A stretch of 44,922 nucleotides of DNA from an uncultured Actinomycetes bacterium (GTDB lineage: Bacteria > Actinomycetota > Acidimicrobiia > Acidimicrobiales > Ilumatobacteraceae), in contig CALGTP010000761.1 of the NCBI GenBank assembly GCA_937902105.1, positions 1 through 44,922 on the forward strand, written 5' to 3'. The notes beneath the pieces are model-generated. The model was not told the origin of the DNA, ran no database searches, and was given only the letters and a program-made list of their open reading frames with translations. This document shows positions 1 to 6,912 of the stretch, piece by piece. A program made the translations under genes and the position numbers. The number at the start of each line of letters is the position of its first letter. The stretch's first letter is position 1.

Positions 1-251
1 CTTTCACAGTTGGATTGCTCGGTGCCAAAGGAATGATTGATTTCGACTTCACTTTCCGTCGCCCTGACGGTCTCTCCGTGGATGGAGCAGAAGGTGGCGT
101 ACGACATTCGTTCTTGCGCTCACGGGCAAACTCCATTGAGGGCGGCACGAGCGAGATCATGCGCAATATCTTGGGCGAACAAGTTCTTGGCCTGCCCGGC
201 GAACCTCGCGTGGATAAAGCCATCCCGTGGATCAAAGTCCCCCGCAACTAG
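1..251 (+). CDS. Acyl-CoA dehydrogenase, C-terminal fragment
   Basis: Only the last ~83 codons are in the window; the frame is open from base 3, so the 5' end lies upstream. The tail carries the family's C-terminal signature, IEGGTSEIMRNILGEQVLGLP, close to the usual EGGTSEIQRNIIxERVLGLP that closes the flavin-binding four-helix domain of acyl-CoA dehydrogenases. These FAD enzymes introduce the 2,3 double bond into acyl-CoA thioesters and pass electrons to ETF. The catalytic glutamate and substrate specificity cannot be judged because that part is missing. It ends 88 bp before the next gene. The family call is firm; any subfamily would be a guess. Confidence 0.85.
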   Translation, partial: FTVGLLGAKGMIDFDFTFRRPDGLSVDGAEGGVRHSFLRSRANSIEGGTSEIMRNILGEQVLGLPGEPRVDKAIPWIKVPRN

Positions 252-339
252 CCCAGCCTTCTCGGTAGAAAAGCCGTCTCAGGTAGATTCCAGAGCGTAA
301 AACACTCGTTTACCTACCTAGAACGGTCAAGATGGCAGG

Positions 340-732
340 GTGCAGACGTCACGCGGTATTGAAGTTCCCGAGGATGCCATCGCCTGGTCCTTCGCTCGTT
401 CAACGGGTGCTGGCGGTCAAAACGTCAACAAGGTCTCCTCTAAGGCCACGCTCAGCGTGCCTACGGCTGCTTTGTTAGGTTCGCCCACCAAATTGGCTCG
501 GGTGATCCAAGCCCTTGGTGAGACGATCACCATCACCTGCCAAGAAAGCCGGAGTCAGTGGCGTAACCGTCAATCCTGCGTCCAGAAACTCAGCGAGATG
601 ATTGATGTCGCGGCTGCACCTCCCGCTCCACCGAGACGCAAAACCAAGCCAAGCAAAGGGGCCGTTGAACGGCGTCTTGCGGGGAAGAAAAAAGACGGCG
701 AGAAAAAAGCTGGGCGACGCGGCGATTGGTAA
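340..732 (+). CDS. arfB: ArfB/YaeJ-like peptidyl-tRNA hydrolase (ribosome rescue)
   Basis: 130 aa with the GGQ-type release-factor domain: the segment STGAGGQNVNKVSSKA (residues ~21-36) matches the SGPGGQNVNKVSTAV motif of ArfB/ICT1. The glycine-glycine-glutamine hydrolyses peptidyl-tRNA on stalled ribosomes. The C-terminal ~35 residues are rich in Lys and Arg (RRKTKPSK, GKKKDGEKKAGRR), matching the basic tail that ArfB places in the empty mRNA channel. There are no codon-recognition domains, so this is not RF1 or RF2. Length is close to E. coli YaeJ (140 aa). The GTG start is the only one upstream of the conserved core; an ATG at 332 is out of frame. Confidence 0.88.
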   Translation: MQTSRGIEVPEDAIAWSFARSTGAGGQNVNKVSSKATLSVPTAALLGSPTKLARVIQALGETITITCQESRSQWRNRQSCVQKLSEMIDVAAAPPAPPRRKTKPSKGAVERRLAGKKKDGEKKAGRRGDW

Positions 733-738
733 CCCCGA

Positions 739-744
739 TACCGT
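739..744 (+). promoter_or_regulatory. Candidate -10 element (TACCGT) of the Ddn-like gene
   Basis: TACCGT fits the actinobacterial TANNNT -10 pattern and ends 7 nt before the ATG at 752, which would put transcription initiation at the start codon (leaderless mRNA). No Shine-Dalgarno sequence precedes this ATG. No good -35 is visible. Confidence 0.35.
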
Positions 745-751
745 AAACATT

Positions 752-1180
752 ATGCCGAGCCGATTCACTCTCAAAACCATGAATGCCCTCCATAAATCCT
801 TACTTGCGGTGTCCTTCGGCAAATTCGGATGGGATGCGGGCAAGATGCCCGTTCTCAAACTCACCACAACAGGTCGTAAAAGTGGTCAGAAGCGCACCAT
901 CATGTTGACCTCACCGATGCAATTGGGTGAAACCTGGGTCATCGTGGCATCTAAGGGTGGCGACGACGATCACCCTGCATGGTTCTTGAACCTTCAGGCC
1001 GACCCAACCGTTGAAGTGGACATTCGCGGCAAGAAGTCAGTGCGCACGGCGCGTCTTGCAACGCCCGAAGAGCGATCCACAATGTGGCCTCAGATCACGT
1101 CGGTGTACACCGGTTATGCCGGCTACCAAGAGCGGACGCAACGCGAAATTCCTTTGGTGTTGCTCGAACCTCAAGCCTGA
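752..1180 (+). CDS. Ddn-family (F420-type) nitroreductase-like protein
   Basis: 142 aa from the ATG at 752; the open frame reaches further upstream but overlaps arfB and is not conserved in character. The segment PVLKLTTTGRKSGQKRTIMLT, followed by WVIVASKGGDDDHPAWFLNLQADPTVEVDIRGK, is the split-barrel signature of the deazaflavin-dependent nitroreductase (Ddn, Mycobacterium Rv3547) family. Ddn proteins bind F420H2 and reduce quinones or nitro-compounds at or near the membrane; some family members have other roles. The GRKSG and K-G-G-x-x-x-H-P-A-W-x-x-N-L residues that line the cofactor pocket are present. Physiological substrate unknown. Confidence 0.85.
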   Translation: MPSRFTLKTMNALHKSLLAVSFGKFGWDAGKMPVLKLTTTGRKSGQKRTIMLTSPMQLGETWVIVASKGGDDDHPAWFLNLQADPTVEVDIRGKKSVRTARLATPEERSTMWPQITSVYTGYAGYQERTQREIPLVLLEPQA

Positions 1181-1190
1181 AAATCTGTCA

Positions 1191-2756
1191 ATGTCGGACG
1201 AAGCACCTACATACGACGACATTGATTCTGAGGTAGAAGCGACTGTTGCCTTGCTGCAGATGCTAGTCGCAGATCGTGGCCTTTTGGCTGAAATCCCCAC
1301 TGAGTTAAGGGTTCAATTACTGAGTTTGGCCGGCGATCTTTACGAACCTGACCTCACCCTGCGCCGTCGTTTAATCAAAGATCAGCGCCGCAGCGACAAG
1401 AATGAGAAAACTGCTCGTCACCAAGAGAATCTCGCACAAGCTGCCATTCGCGCCCTGCGCGCCAAACCAGTGTTTGTGACGCCTAACGTTTTTCCGCCCG
1501 AACTTATTGAGGGTGACGAGATCAACGACACGGACGAAACCAGTGCGGCCTTTGTTGAGACCAATAAAGAACAACACTGTTACGTCTGCAAGGTGAAGTA
1601 CACACTGATTCATTTCTTTTACGATCAACTCTGTCCAGAGTGCGCCGAGTTCAATTACAACAAACGTGGTGAAACAGCAGACCTGAGTGGCCGTGTTGCA
1701 TTACTCACTGGAGGCCGAGTCAAAATTGGTTACCAGGCTGGCATCAAGTTATTGCGCGCTGGCGCGCACCTGATTGTCACCACTCGTTTTCCCCGCGATT
1801 CGGCAATGCGTTATGCAGCCGAAGCCGACTTCGCCGAGTGGGGTCATCGCCTGGAGATCTATGGGCTCGACTTACGCCACACACCAAGTGTTGAAGCCTT
1901 TTGTCAGCATGTGATGACCACATACGATCGTCTCGACTACATCGTTAACAATGCCTGTCAAACGGTGCGCCGCCCACCCGAGTTTTATCGCCACATGATG
2001 GAACTAGAAAATGCATCGATTGCCGATATGGCACCACATGTGCGCGAACTCGTGGGCGCTTACGAAGGTTTGCGGGGTTACAACATGTTGCCCTCGACCG
2101 AAAATGGCGCGCTGGAACTTGCTGGCCTCGCTCCCATAACAGCCCCAGGAATTACTCGTTCGGCCGAATTATCACAGGCAGAACTCATCGCCGAAGATCG
2201 TGACTTACCGTCACATCTATTTCCAGAAGGTCAACTCGATCAAGACTTACAGCAAATCGACTTGCGCGATCGCAATTCATGGCGACTCACACTCGCGGAG
2301 GTGTCATCAGTTGAGTTACTTGAAACACAACTCGTGAATGCCGTTGCACCATTTGTTCTCAACGCTCGATTGAAGCCATTGATGTTGCGCACTGAGAACC
2401 GTGATAAACACATCGTCAATGTGTCAGCGGTTGAAGGTCAGTTTTACCGCAAACTAAAAACCACTCGTCACCCCCACACCAACATGGCTAAGGCCGCGCT
2501 GAACATGATGACGCGCACATCGGCTGCCGATTATCACGCCGATGGCATTCATATGAACAGCGTTGATACTGGCTGGATCAATGACGAAGATCCAGCGCAT
2601 CTCGCCGATCGCAAGCGATCCGAACATCATTTCCATCCGCCACTCGATATCGTTGATGGAGCTGCTCGGATTGTTGATCCGATCATTGATGGAGCGAATC
2701 ATGGCTCACACATTTGGGGGCAGTTCCTCAAGGATTACAAACCAACTGACTGGTAG
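1191..2756 (+). CDS. Zinc-finger-containing SDR-family protein of unknown function
   Basis: 521 aa, about twice the size of a normal short-chain dehydrogenase. Residues 1-125 are an acidic/helical N-terminal region. C130-x2-C133 and C148-x2-C151 form a four-cysteine zinc-binding module. From residue ~165 a Rossmann fold follows: TGGRVKIG (173-180) in place of the usual TGxxxGIG, D226-L227, and NNA at 253-255. An insertion of ~100 residues (about 265-365) precedes the C-terminal half with S412 (NVSAVEG) and K434 in TNMAK, where the catalytic Tyr position of YxxxK is Thr430. The gene starts 10 bp after the Ddn-like gene, so the two are probably co-transcribed. NAD(P) binding is likely; the reaction is unknown. 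Residue roles are inferred from motif alignment only. Confidence 0.8.
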   Translation: MSDEAPTYDDIDSEVEATVALLQMLVADRGLLAEIPTELRVQLLSLAGDLYEPDLTLRRRLIKDQRRSDKNEKTARHQENLAQAAIRALRAKPVFVTPNVFPPELIEGDEINDTDETSAAFVETNKEQHCYVCKVKYTLIHFFYDQLCPECAEFNYNKRGETADLSGRVALLTGGRVKIGYQAGIKLLRAGAHLIVTTRFPRDSAMRYAAEADFAEWGHRLEIYGLDLRHTPSVEAFCQHVMTTYDRLDYIVNNACQTVRRPPEFYRHMMELENASIADMAPHVRELVGAYEGLRGYNMLPSTENGALELAGLAPITAPGITRSAELSQAELIAEDRDLPSHLFPEGQLDQDLQQIDLRDRNSWRLTLAEVSSVELLETQLVNAVAPFVLNARLKPLMLRTENRDKHIVNVSAVEGQFYRKLKTTRHPHTNMAKAALNMMTRTSAADYHADGIHMNSVDTGWINDEDPAHLADRKRSEHHFHPPLDIVDGAARIVDPIIDGANHGSHIWGQFLKDYKPTDW

Positions 2757-2765
2757 ACATTGACC

Positions 2766-3488
2766 ATGACCGAAAAAGCCAATGTTCCACTCGCTGGCGC
2801 CTTCGGTGGCGGCGGGTTATTCGGTATCGGATATGCCATGGGAGTCATTGAAGGACTGCGCCAACAAGGCATTGATCTTTCAACGGCCCCAATGCTTGGT
2901 ACCTCGGCAGGCTCGTGGGCGGCGGCGGCCACTGCTCTCGGCGTTACCTTTTCCAGCCTCAAAGACGTCAAGATGCCGCGTTTTCTAAATTTGCGCGCTG
3001 GAGTTCTTACTCAGTCAACACATCAGGTTTTCGGAGATGCAATGCGTCCCAACGTCCATGTTGTGGCCTGTGCTGTGCGCGGTTTAAAGCGCACCGAACT
3101 AGACGGCGCATTGATTCCTCTAGCGACGATGGTCGCGGCTTCGTCAGCAGTACCTGGCTTATTCGCTCCACAGTCCGTCAATGGACGTTTGTATATCGAT
3201 GGTGGTGTGCGTTCAGGGGTCAGCGTCGATCTGGCAGCCCCCGCTGATCTTTTGATCGTTATCGCCCCACTGGCAGGCGCCATGTTTGGACCATTCAACA
3301 ACATCGTTGAGCGCAACACTCAACGCGAAATTAATCGGTGGCAAAATATCCATCTCGGTAAAGTACGGCTCTTCGCTCCGAATGACATAACAGCCAAGAT
3401 TGCGACGTTACCTCATCATCTCTTTGACAGGGCACGAGGGATTGAGGCGTACGCCCACGGACTTATTGAGGGTAAACAAGCCATATAA
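2766..3488 (+). CDS. Patatin-like phospholipase / serine hydrolase
   Basis: 240 aa from the ATG at 2766; a TTG two codons earlier is a less likely start. It carries the patatin catalytic dyad: oxyanion-hole glycines GGGGLFG (14-20), nucleophile S47 in GTSAG, and D145 in the DGG motif (IDGGVRSG). Enzymes of this fold hydrolyse acyl esters of phospholipids or other lipids. It lacks a signal peptide and is short for the family, consisting almost only of the catalytic domain. It lies 9 bp after the SDR gene, suggesting one transcript, and is followed by a bidirectional hairpin. Confidence 0.85.
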   Translation: MTEKANVPLAGAFGGGGLFGIGYAMGVIEGLRQQGIDLSTAPMLGTSAGSWAAAATALGVTFSSLKDVKMPRFLNLRAGVLTQSTHQVFGDAMRPNVHVVACAVRGLKRTELDGALIPLATMVAASSAVPGLFAPQSVNGRLYIDGGVRSGVSVDLAAPADLLIVIAPLAGAMFGPFNNIVERNTQREINRWQNIHLGKVRLFAPNDITAKIATLPHHLFDRARGIEAYAHGLIEGKQAI

Positions 3489-3492
3489 AAAA

Positions 3493-3534
3493 CTCGGTGT
3501 CGATAGCAGAGAATTCTCCACTAACGACACCGAG
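3493..3534. terminator. Bidirectional hairpin between convergent genes
   Basis: A perfect 10-bp stem, CTCGGTGTCG (3493-3502) with CGACACCGAG (3525-3534), flanked by AAAAAA on the left and ATTTATT on the right. It sits between the ends of the patatin gene (+) and nrdJ (-), so it can act as a Rho-independent terminator on both strands. The 22-nt loop is long for the class. Confidence 0.75.
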
Positions 3535-3557
3535 ATTTATTGAGCCTCACTTACTTT

Positions 3558-6395
3558 TCAGCTACAGCCGCTGGTACTCCCACACGATGGGCAGGCGTGA
3601 CATGAACCGGCACGGTTCATCTGCACACCACACTGCATGCACATCGGTGCATCGCTGTGCTTGAGCGCCTTGCGAGCAATCTCTGCCGAATGATCACTCA
3701 CGGGCGCTACAGGTGCAATACCCATCGACAACTGTGTGACCAATTCTTCGACCGATGGAATGCTCTTAGGATCAGTGGCCACATCGGCACCATTTGAGGA
3801 CTGATATGAAGTTTCTTCAACACCAGGCAAGGTCGGTTGCAGACGCTCGTCCACAGAGAAGATGCCCATTTCTTCGCGCTCGTCGTAGGTCAAATACTCC
3901 AAGGCCAAACGACGGAACAAATAGTCCATGATTGAAGCGGCGAAACGGATGTCTGGATCGTCAGTCATGCCGGCTGGTTCAAAGCGCATGTTGACGAAAG
4001 CTTCAACAAAGGCACGCATTGGCACGCCGTACTGCAAGCCGTAACTGATGCTCTTGGCGAAGGCATCCATGATGCCCGACAATGTTGAGCCCTGCTTCGA
4101 AACCGTCAAGAAGACTTCACCTGGACGACCATCTTCGTATTCACCGATGGTGGCGAAGCCCTTACAGTCAGCGACACGGAATTCGAATGTGCGACCGCGG
4201 CGACTGCGTGGCAACTTCTGACGCACCGGCTTGGAGATGACTCGCTCAACGATCTTTTCCACAACGGCGGTTGCCGCCGCCTCGGGGGCATCGACCTTGA
4301 CATCATCTTTCTTAGCGGTTGACAAAGGCTGACCGACTTTGCAGTTATCGCGATAGATAGCCACAGCCTTGATGCCCAGTTTCCAGGACAACATGTGCAG
4401 TGCCTCGATCTCTTCAACCGTGGCCTCTTCTGGCATGTTCACAGTCTTCGAGATCGCTCCCGACAAGAACGGTTGCACAGCGCCCATCATGCGCACGTGG
4501 CCTTCGTAATGAATCGTATTGTCGCCCATTGAGCAAGCGAAAACTGGCAGATGCTCAGTTTTCAAATCAGGCGAATCAACGATGCTCTTATTGGTATCGA
4601 TATAAGCAATGATCCGATCCACAACAGGACCCTCATATCCGAGGTTCGTCAAGGCTCGGGGCACCGTCTGATTGACGATGACCATGTTGCCGCCACCCAC
4701 CAACTTCTTGAACTTGACAAGACCCAGGTCTGGTTCAATACCCGTTGTATCGCAGTCCATCATCAGACCGATTGTTCCAGTCGGTGCCAAAACTGTGGCC
4801 TGAGCATTTCGCACGCCGTACTCTTCGCCATCGCGGACTGCAGATTCCCATGACTGCGAAGCAGCAGCTACTAGATCGGGTTGCACGATCTCAATGTTGT
4901 CAATTTCTTGGTCAGCGTCACGATGCATCCGCAACACGTTGAGCATGTAGCGCTCATTCTCCGCGAAGCCGGCGTGTGGCCCCATGCGGCTTGCTGTACG
5001 AGCGCTCGTGGCGTACGCATGACCAGTCATCAAACTGGTCAAAGAAGCAGCCCACGCACGACCTTCAACAGAATCATAAGCCAGACCAAGAGCCATCAAC
5101 AACGCTCCAAGGTTGGCGTATCCAAGACCTAACTGGCGGAACTTGCGACTATTCTCACCGATCATCTCCGTTGGATAGTCAGCCCGGCCAACCAAGATTT
5201 CTTGAGCGGTGAACATTGTTTCAATGGTGTGCTTATAGGCCTCAACATCAAAAATATCTTGATCATCGAGGTACTTCAATAAGTTGATTGAAGCCAAGTT
5301 GCATGCTGAGTTATCAATGTGCATGTATTCGCTGCATGGATTGGATCCGTTGATCCGGCCGGATGCATGAGAGGTGTGCCATTTGTTGATTGTGGTGTCG
5401 AACTGCAAACCAGGATCGGCACAATCCCACGAGGCTTCCGCTATTTGACGCCACAAGTCACGAGCCTGCACGGTGCGCACTGGTTCGCCTGTCTTGACCG
5501 CTCTGAAGGACCACTCTTTACCTTCAACAACTGCGTTCATGAAATCGTCGGTGATACGCACCGAGTTGTTGGCGTTCTGATATTGCACGCTGAATGAATC
5601 CGCGCCATCAAGATCCATATCGAATCCAGCGTCACGCAAAACGCGAGCCTTCTTTTCTTCTTTGGCTTTGCACCAAATGAACTCTTCAATGTCTGGGTGA
5701 TCAACGTTAAGGATGACCATTTTGGCCGCCCGACGAGTCTTGCCACCAGACTTAATCGTTCCGGCAGAGGAGTCGGCACCACGCATAAAACTGACGGGAC
5801 CAGAAGCAGTTCCACCACCCTGCAAAAGTTCAACGCTGGATCGAATCTTTGAGAGGTTGATGCCCGAACCAGATCCGCCTTTAAAGATGGTTCCTTCTTC
5901 GCGATACCAGTTAAGGATGGCATCCATCTTGTCTTCAACCGCCAAGATGAAACAAGCACTAGCTTGCTGTGGCACACCCTTAACACCGATGTTGAACCAC
6001 ACTGGACTGTTGAATGCGGCGCGTTGCGTGACGAGAATAAACTTCAATTCATCACTGAAGTTTTCTGCCTCGGCTTGATCGACGAAATAACCTCCCTCGA
6101 TACCCCAAGTAGTGATTGTGTCAGCAACTCTGTCAATAACCTGACGCAACGAAGATTCGCGTTCTTCAGTTCCTGGTGTGCCACGGAAGTATTTCTGAGA
6201 CACGATGTTGGTGGCGTTCAGCGACCAGTCAACGGGGAACTCCACACCGAGTTGTTCAAAAGCAACGGAACCGTCCTTCCAGTTGGAAATACGCGCATCG
6301 CGATTTTCCCAGGCCACTTGGTCGTAGGGATGCACCCCAGCAGTGGTGTAGTGACGGCGGATTCCGATAGCGAGACGATCCGGAGCAAGTGACAT
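3558..6395 (-). CDS. nrdJ: Adenosylcobalamin-dependent (class II) ribonucleotide reductase
   Basis: 945 aa. It reduces ribonucleotides to deoxyribonucleotides with a radical generated from coenzyme B12, so it works with or without oxygen. The finger-loop motif NPCSE (N352, C354, E356) holds the thiyl-radical cysteine, and C148 and C365 (SACNLASINL) are placed as the redox-active pair. A phosphate-binding segment PTGTIGLMMDCDTTGIEPD lies further on. The C-terminus has a Cys-rich tail (MCMQCG, then CHACPSCGSTSGCS) typical of long class II enzymes and involved in disulfide exchange. The start is supported by AAAGGA 7 nt upstream. NrdR, encoded 2.8 kb upstream, is the expected repressor. I see no nrdAB or nrdEF here. 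Confidence 0.97.
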   Translation of the reverse strand: MSLAPDRLAIGIRRHYTTAGVHPYDQVAWENRDARISNWKDGSVAFEQLGVEFPVDWSLNATNIVSQKYFRGTPGTEERESSLRQVIDRVADTITTWGIEGGYFVDQAEAENFSDELKFILVTQRAAFNSPVWFNIGVKGVPQQASACFILAVEDKMDAILNWYREEGTIFKGGSGSGINLSKIRSSVELLQGGGTASGPVSFMRGADSSAGTIKSGGKTRRAAKMVILNVDHPDIEEFIWCKAKEEKKARVLRDAGFDMDLDGADSFSVQYQNANNSVRITDDFMNAVVEGKEWSFRAVKTGEPVRTVQARDLWRQIAEASWDCADPGLQFDTTINKWHTSHASGRINGSNPCSEYMHIDNSACNLASINLLKYLDDQDIFDVEAYKHTIETMFTAQEILVGRADYPTEMIGENSRKFRQLGLGYANLGALLMALGLAYDSVEGRAWAASLTSLMTGHAYATSARTASRMGPHAGFAENERYMLNVLRMHRDADQEIDNIEIVQPDLVAAASQSWESAVRDGEEYGVRNAQATVLAPTGTIGLMMDCDTTGIEPDLGLVKFKKLVGGGNMVIVNQTVPRALTNLGYEGPVVDRIIAYIDTNKSIVDSPDLKTEHLPVFACSMGDNTIHYEGHVRMMGAVQPFLSGAISKTVNMPEEATVEEIEALHMLSWKLGIKAVAIYRDNCKVGQPLSTAKKDDVKVDAPEAAATAVVEKIVERVISKPVRQKLPRSRRGRTFEFRVADCKGFATIGEYEDGRPGEVFLTVSKQGSTLSGIMDAFAKSISYGLQYGVPMRAFVEAFVNMRFEPAGMTDDPDIRFAASIMDYLFRRLALEYLTYDEREEMGIFSVDERLQPTLPGVEETSYQSSNGADVATDPKSIPSVEELVTQLSMGIAPVAPVSDHSAEIARKALKHSDAPMCMQCGVQMNRAGSCHACPSCGSTSGCS

Positions 6396-6475
6396 TTTGA
6401 TTCCTTTTCTGAAAATGTGTAGAGGTTAAAGTTTACAACTTGAATGCTTGAAGGTTCTAGATCTTGACACATCAA

Positions 6476-6491
6476 ACACAAGATGTGGTGT
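6476..6491. promoter_or_regulatory. Candidate NrdR box upstream of nrdJ
   Basis: ACACAAGATGTGGTGT keeps both ACAC/GTGT arms of the 16-bp NrdR palindrome with three mismatches in the core. NrdR normally binds two boxes about three helical turns apart; a clear partner at that distance is not visible, which lowers confidence. Confidence 0.4.
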
Positions 6492-6868
6492 ATCCCATCC
6501 CCCGCCACCAATGTCGCCACAAGCAGTAGTGATATTACATCAGTGTAAGTACACCCTTGTCAACGACCCTCAAGAAACACCTGCTCAGAGACACAAAAAA
6601 GACCATTTTGATGAATTCAATATGGCGTACGTCACACAAATAGGGTTGAGAAAAACTACACAAAATATTGAAGGTGTGACGCTGTATCGCAGGTCCGGGA
6701 ACTGTGAGGCCCTAATTGCTCCGCATATTTATTGTTGCTTTTCAACGACTTTTTTTTATGCGATTCACTATCCGAGACACAACGTCACTCCCTTCGTGGA
6801 GCAAACAATAAACCAGTCACCCTGTGGGGAGGAAGTGGATAAACATGTGAATTACTACTTTGTTTAGG

Positions 6869-6892
6869 GGAAAACCCTGTGGAAAACCCTGT
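6869..6892. repeat. 12-bp tandem repeat (GGAAAACCCTGT x2)
   Basis: GGAAAACCCTGT occurs twice in tandem (6869-6880, 6881-6892) and a third partial copy begins with GGAAAC. The junctions create TGTGGAAAA (6878-6886) and TGTGGAAAC (6890-6898), close to the DnaA box TGTGGATAA; AGTGGATAA at 6834-6842 is an 8/9 match. It lies just beyond the 3' end of the molybdopterin oxidoreductase gene. Confidence 0.7.
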
Positions 6893-6912
6893 GGAAACTG
6901 GTTTTGGGCGAT

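Larger units (their letters stand above)
6396..6912 (-). promoter_or_regulatory. 517-bp upstream region of nrdJ
   Basis: No convincing gene lies here. On the minus strand a good promoter is visible: -35 TTGACA (6558-6563), 18-bp spacer, -10 TGTAAT (6534-6539). That implies an mRNA leader of about 130 nt. Downstream, 6476-6491 (ACACAAGATGTGGTGT) matches 13 of 16 positions of the NrdR-box pattern ACACwATATATwGTGT, and a weaker 12/16 match is at 6658-6673. CACATC (6468-6473) and GATGTG (6482-6487) form an overlapping inverted repeat, and GTGTA-AG-TACAC (6543-6554) lies in the promoter spacer. DnaA-box-like words occur near 6834-6898. A B12 riboswitch was looked for and not recognised. Confidence 0.45.

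Noticed and set aside
475..867. Minus-strand frame across the arfB / Ddn-like boundary
   Set aside because: It overlaps two well-supported genes and has no family features.
5537..5986. A 149-codon minus-strand frame inside nrdJ
   Set aside because: Out-of-frame shadow of conserved NrdJ sequence on the same strand.
6448..6867. A 139-codon + strand open frame in the nrdJ leader
   Set aside because: Composition is unlike a protein (Pro run, mixed Cys/His/Tyr, no motif), it runs antisense through the predicted nrdJ promoter, and it has no plausible start signal.
6661..6912. Possible cobalamin riboswitch before the B12-dependent nrdJ
   Set aside because: On the minus strand CCCGGACCTGCG (in 6680-6710) faintly resembles the B12 box, but the remaining conserved blocks are missing and the segment lies upstream of the best promoter.
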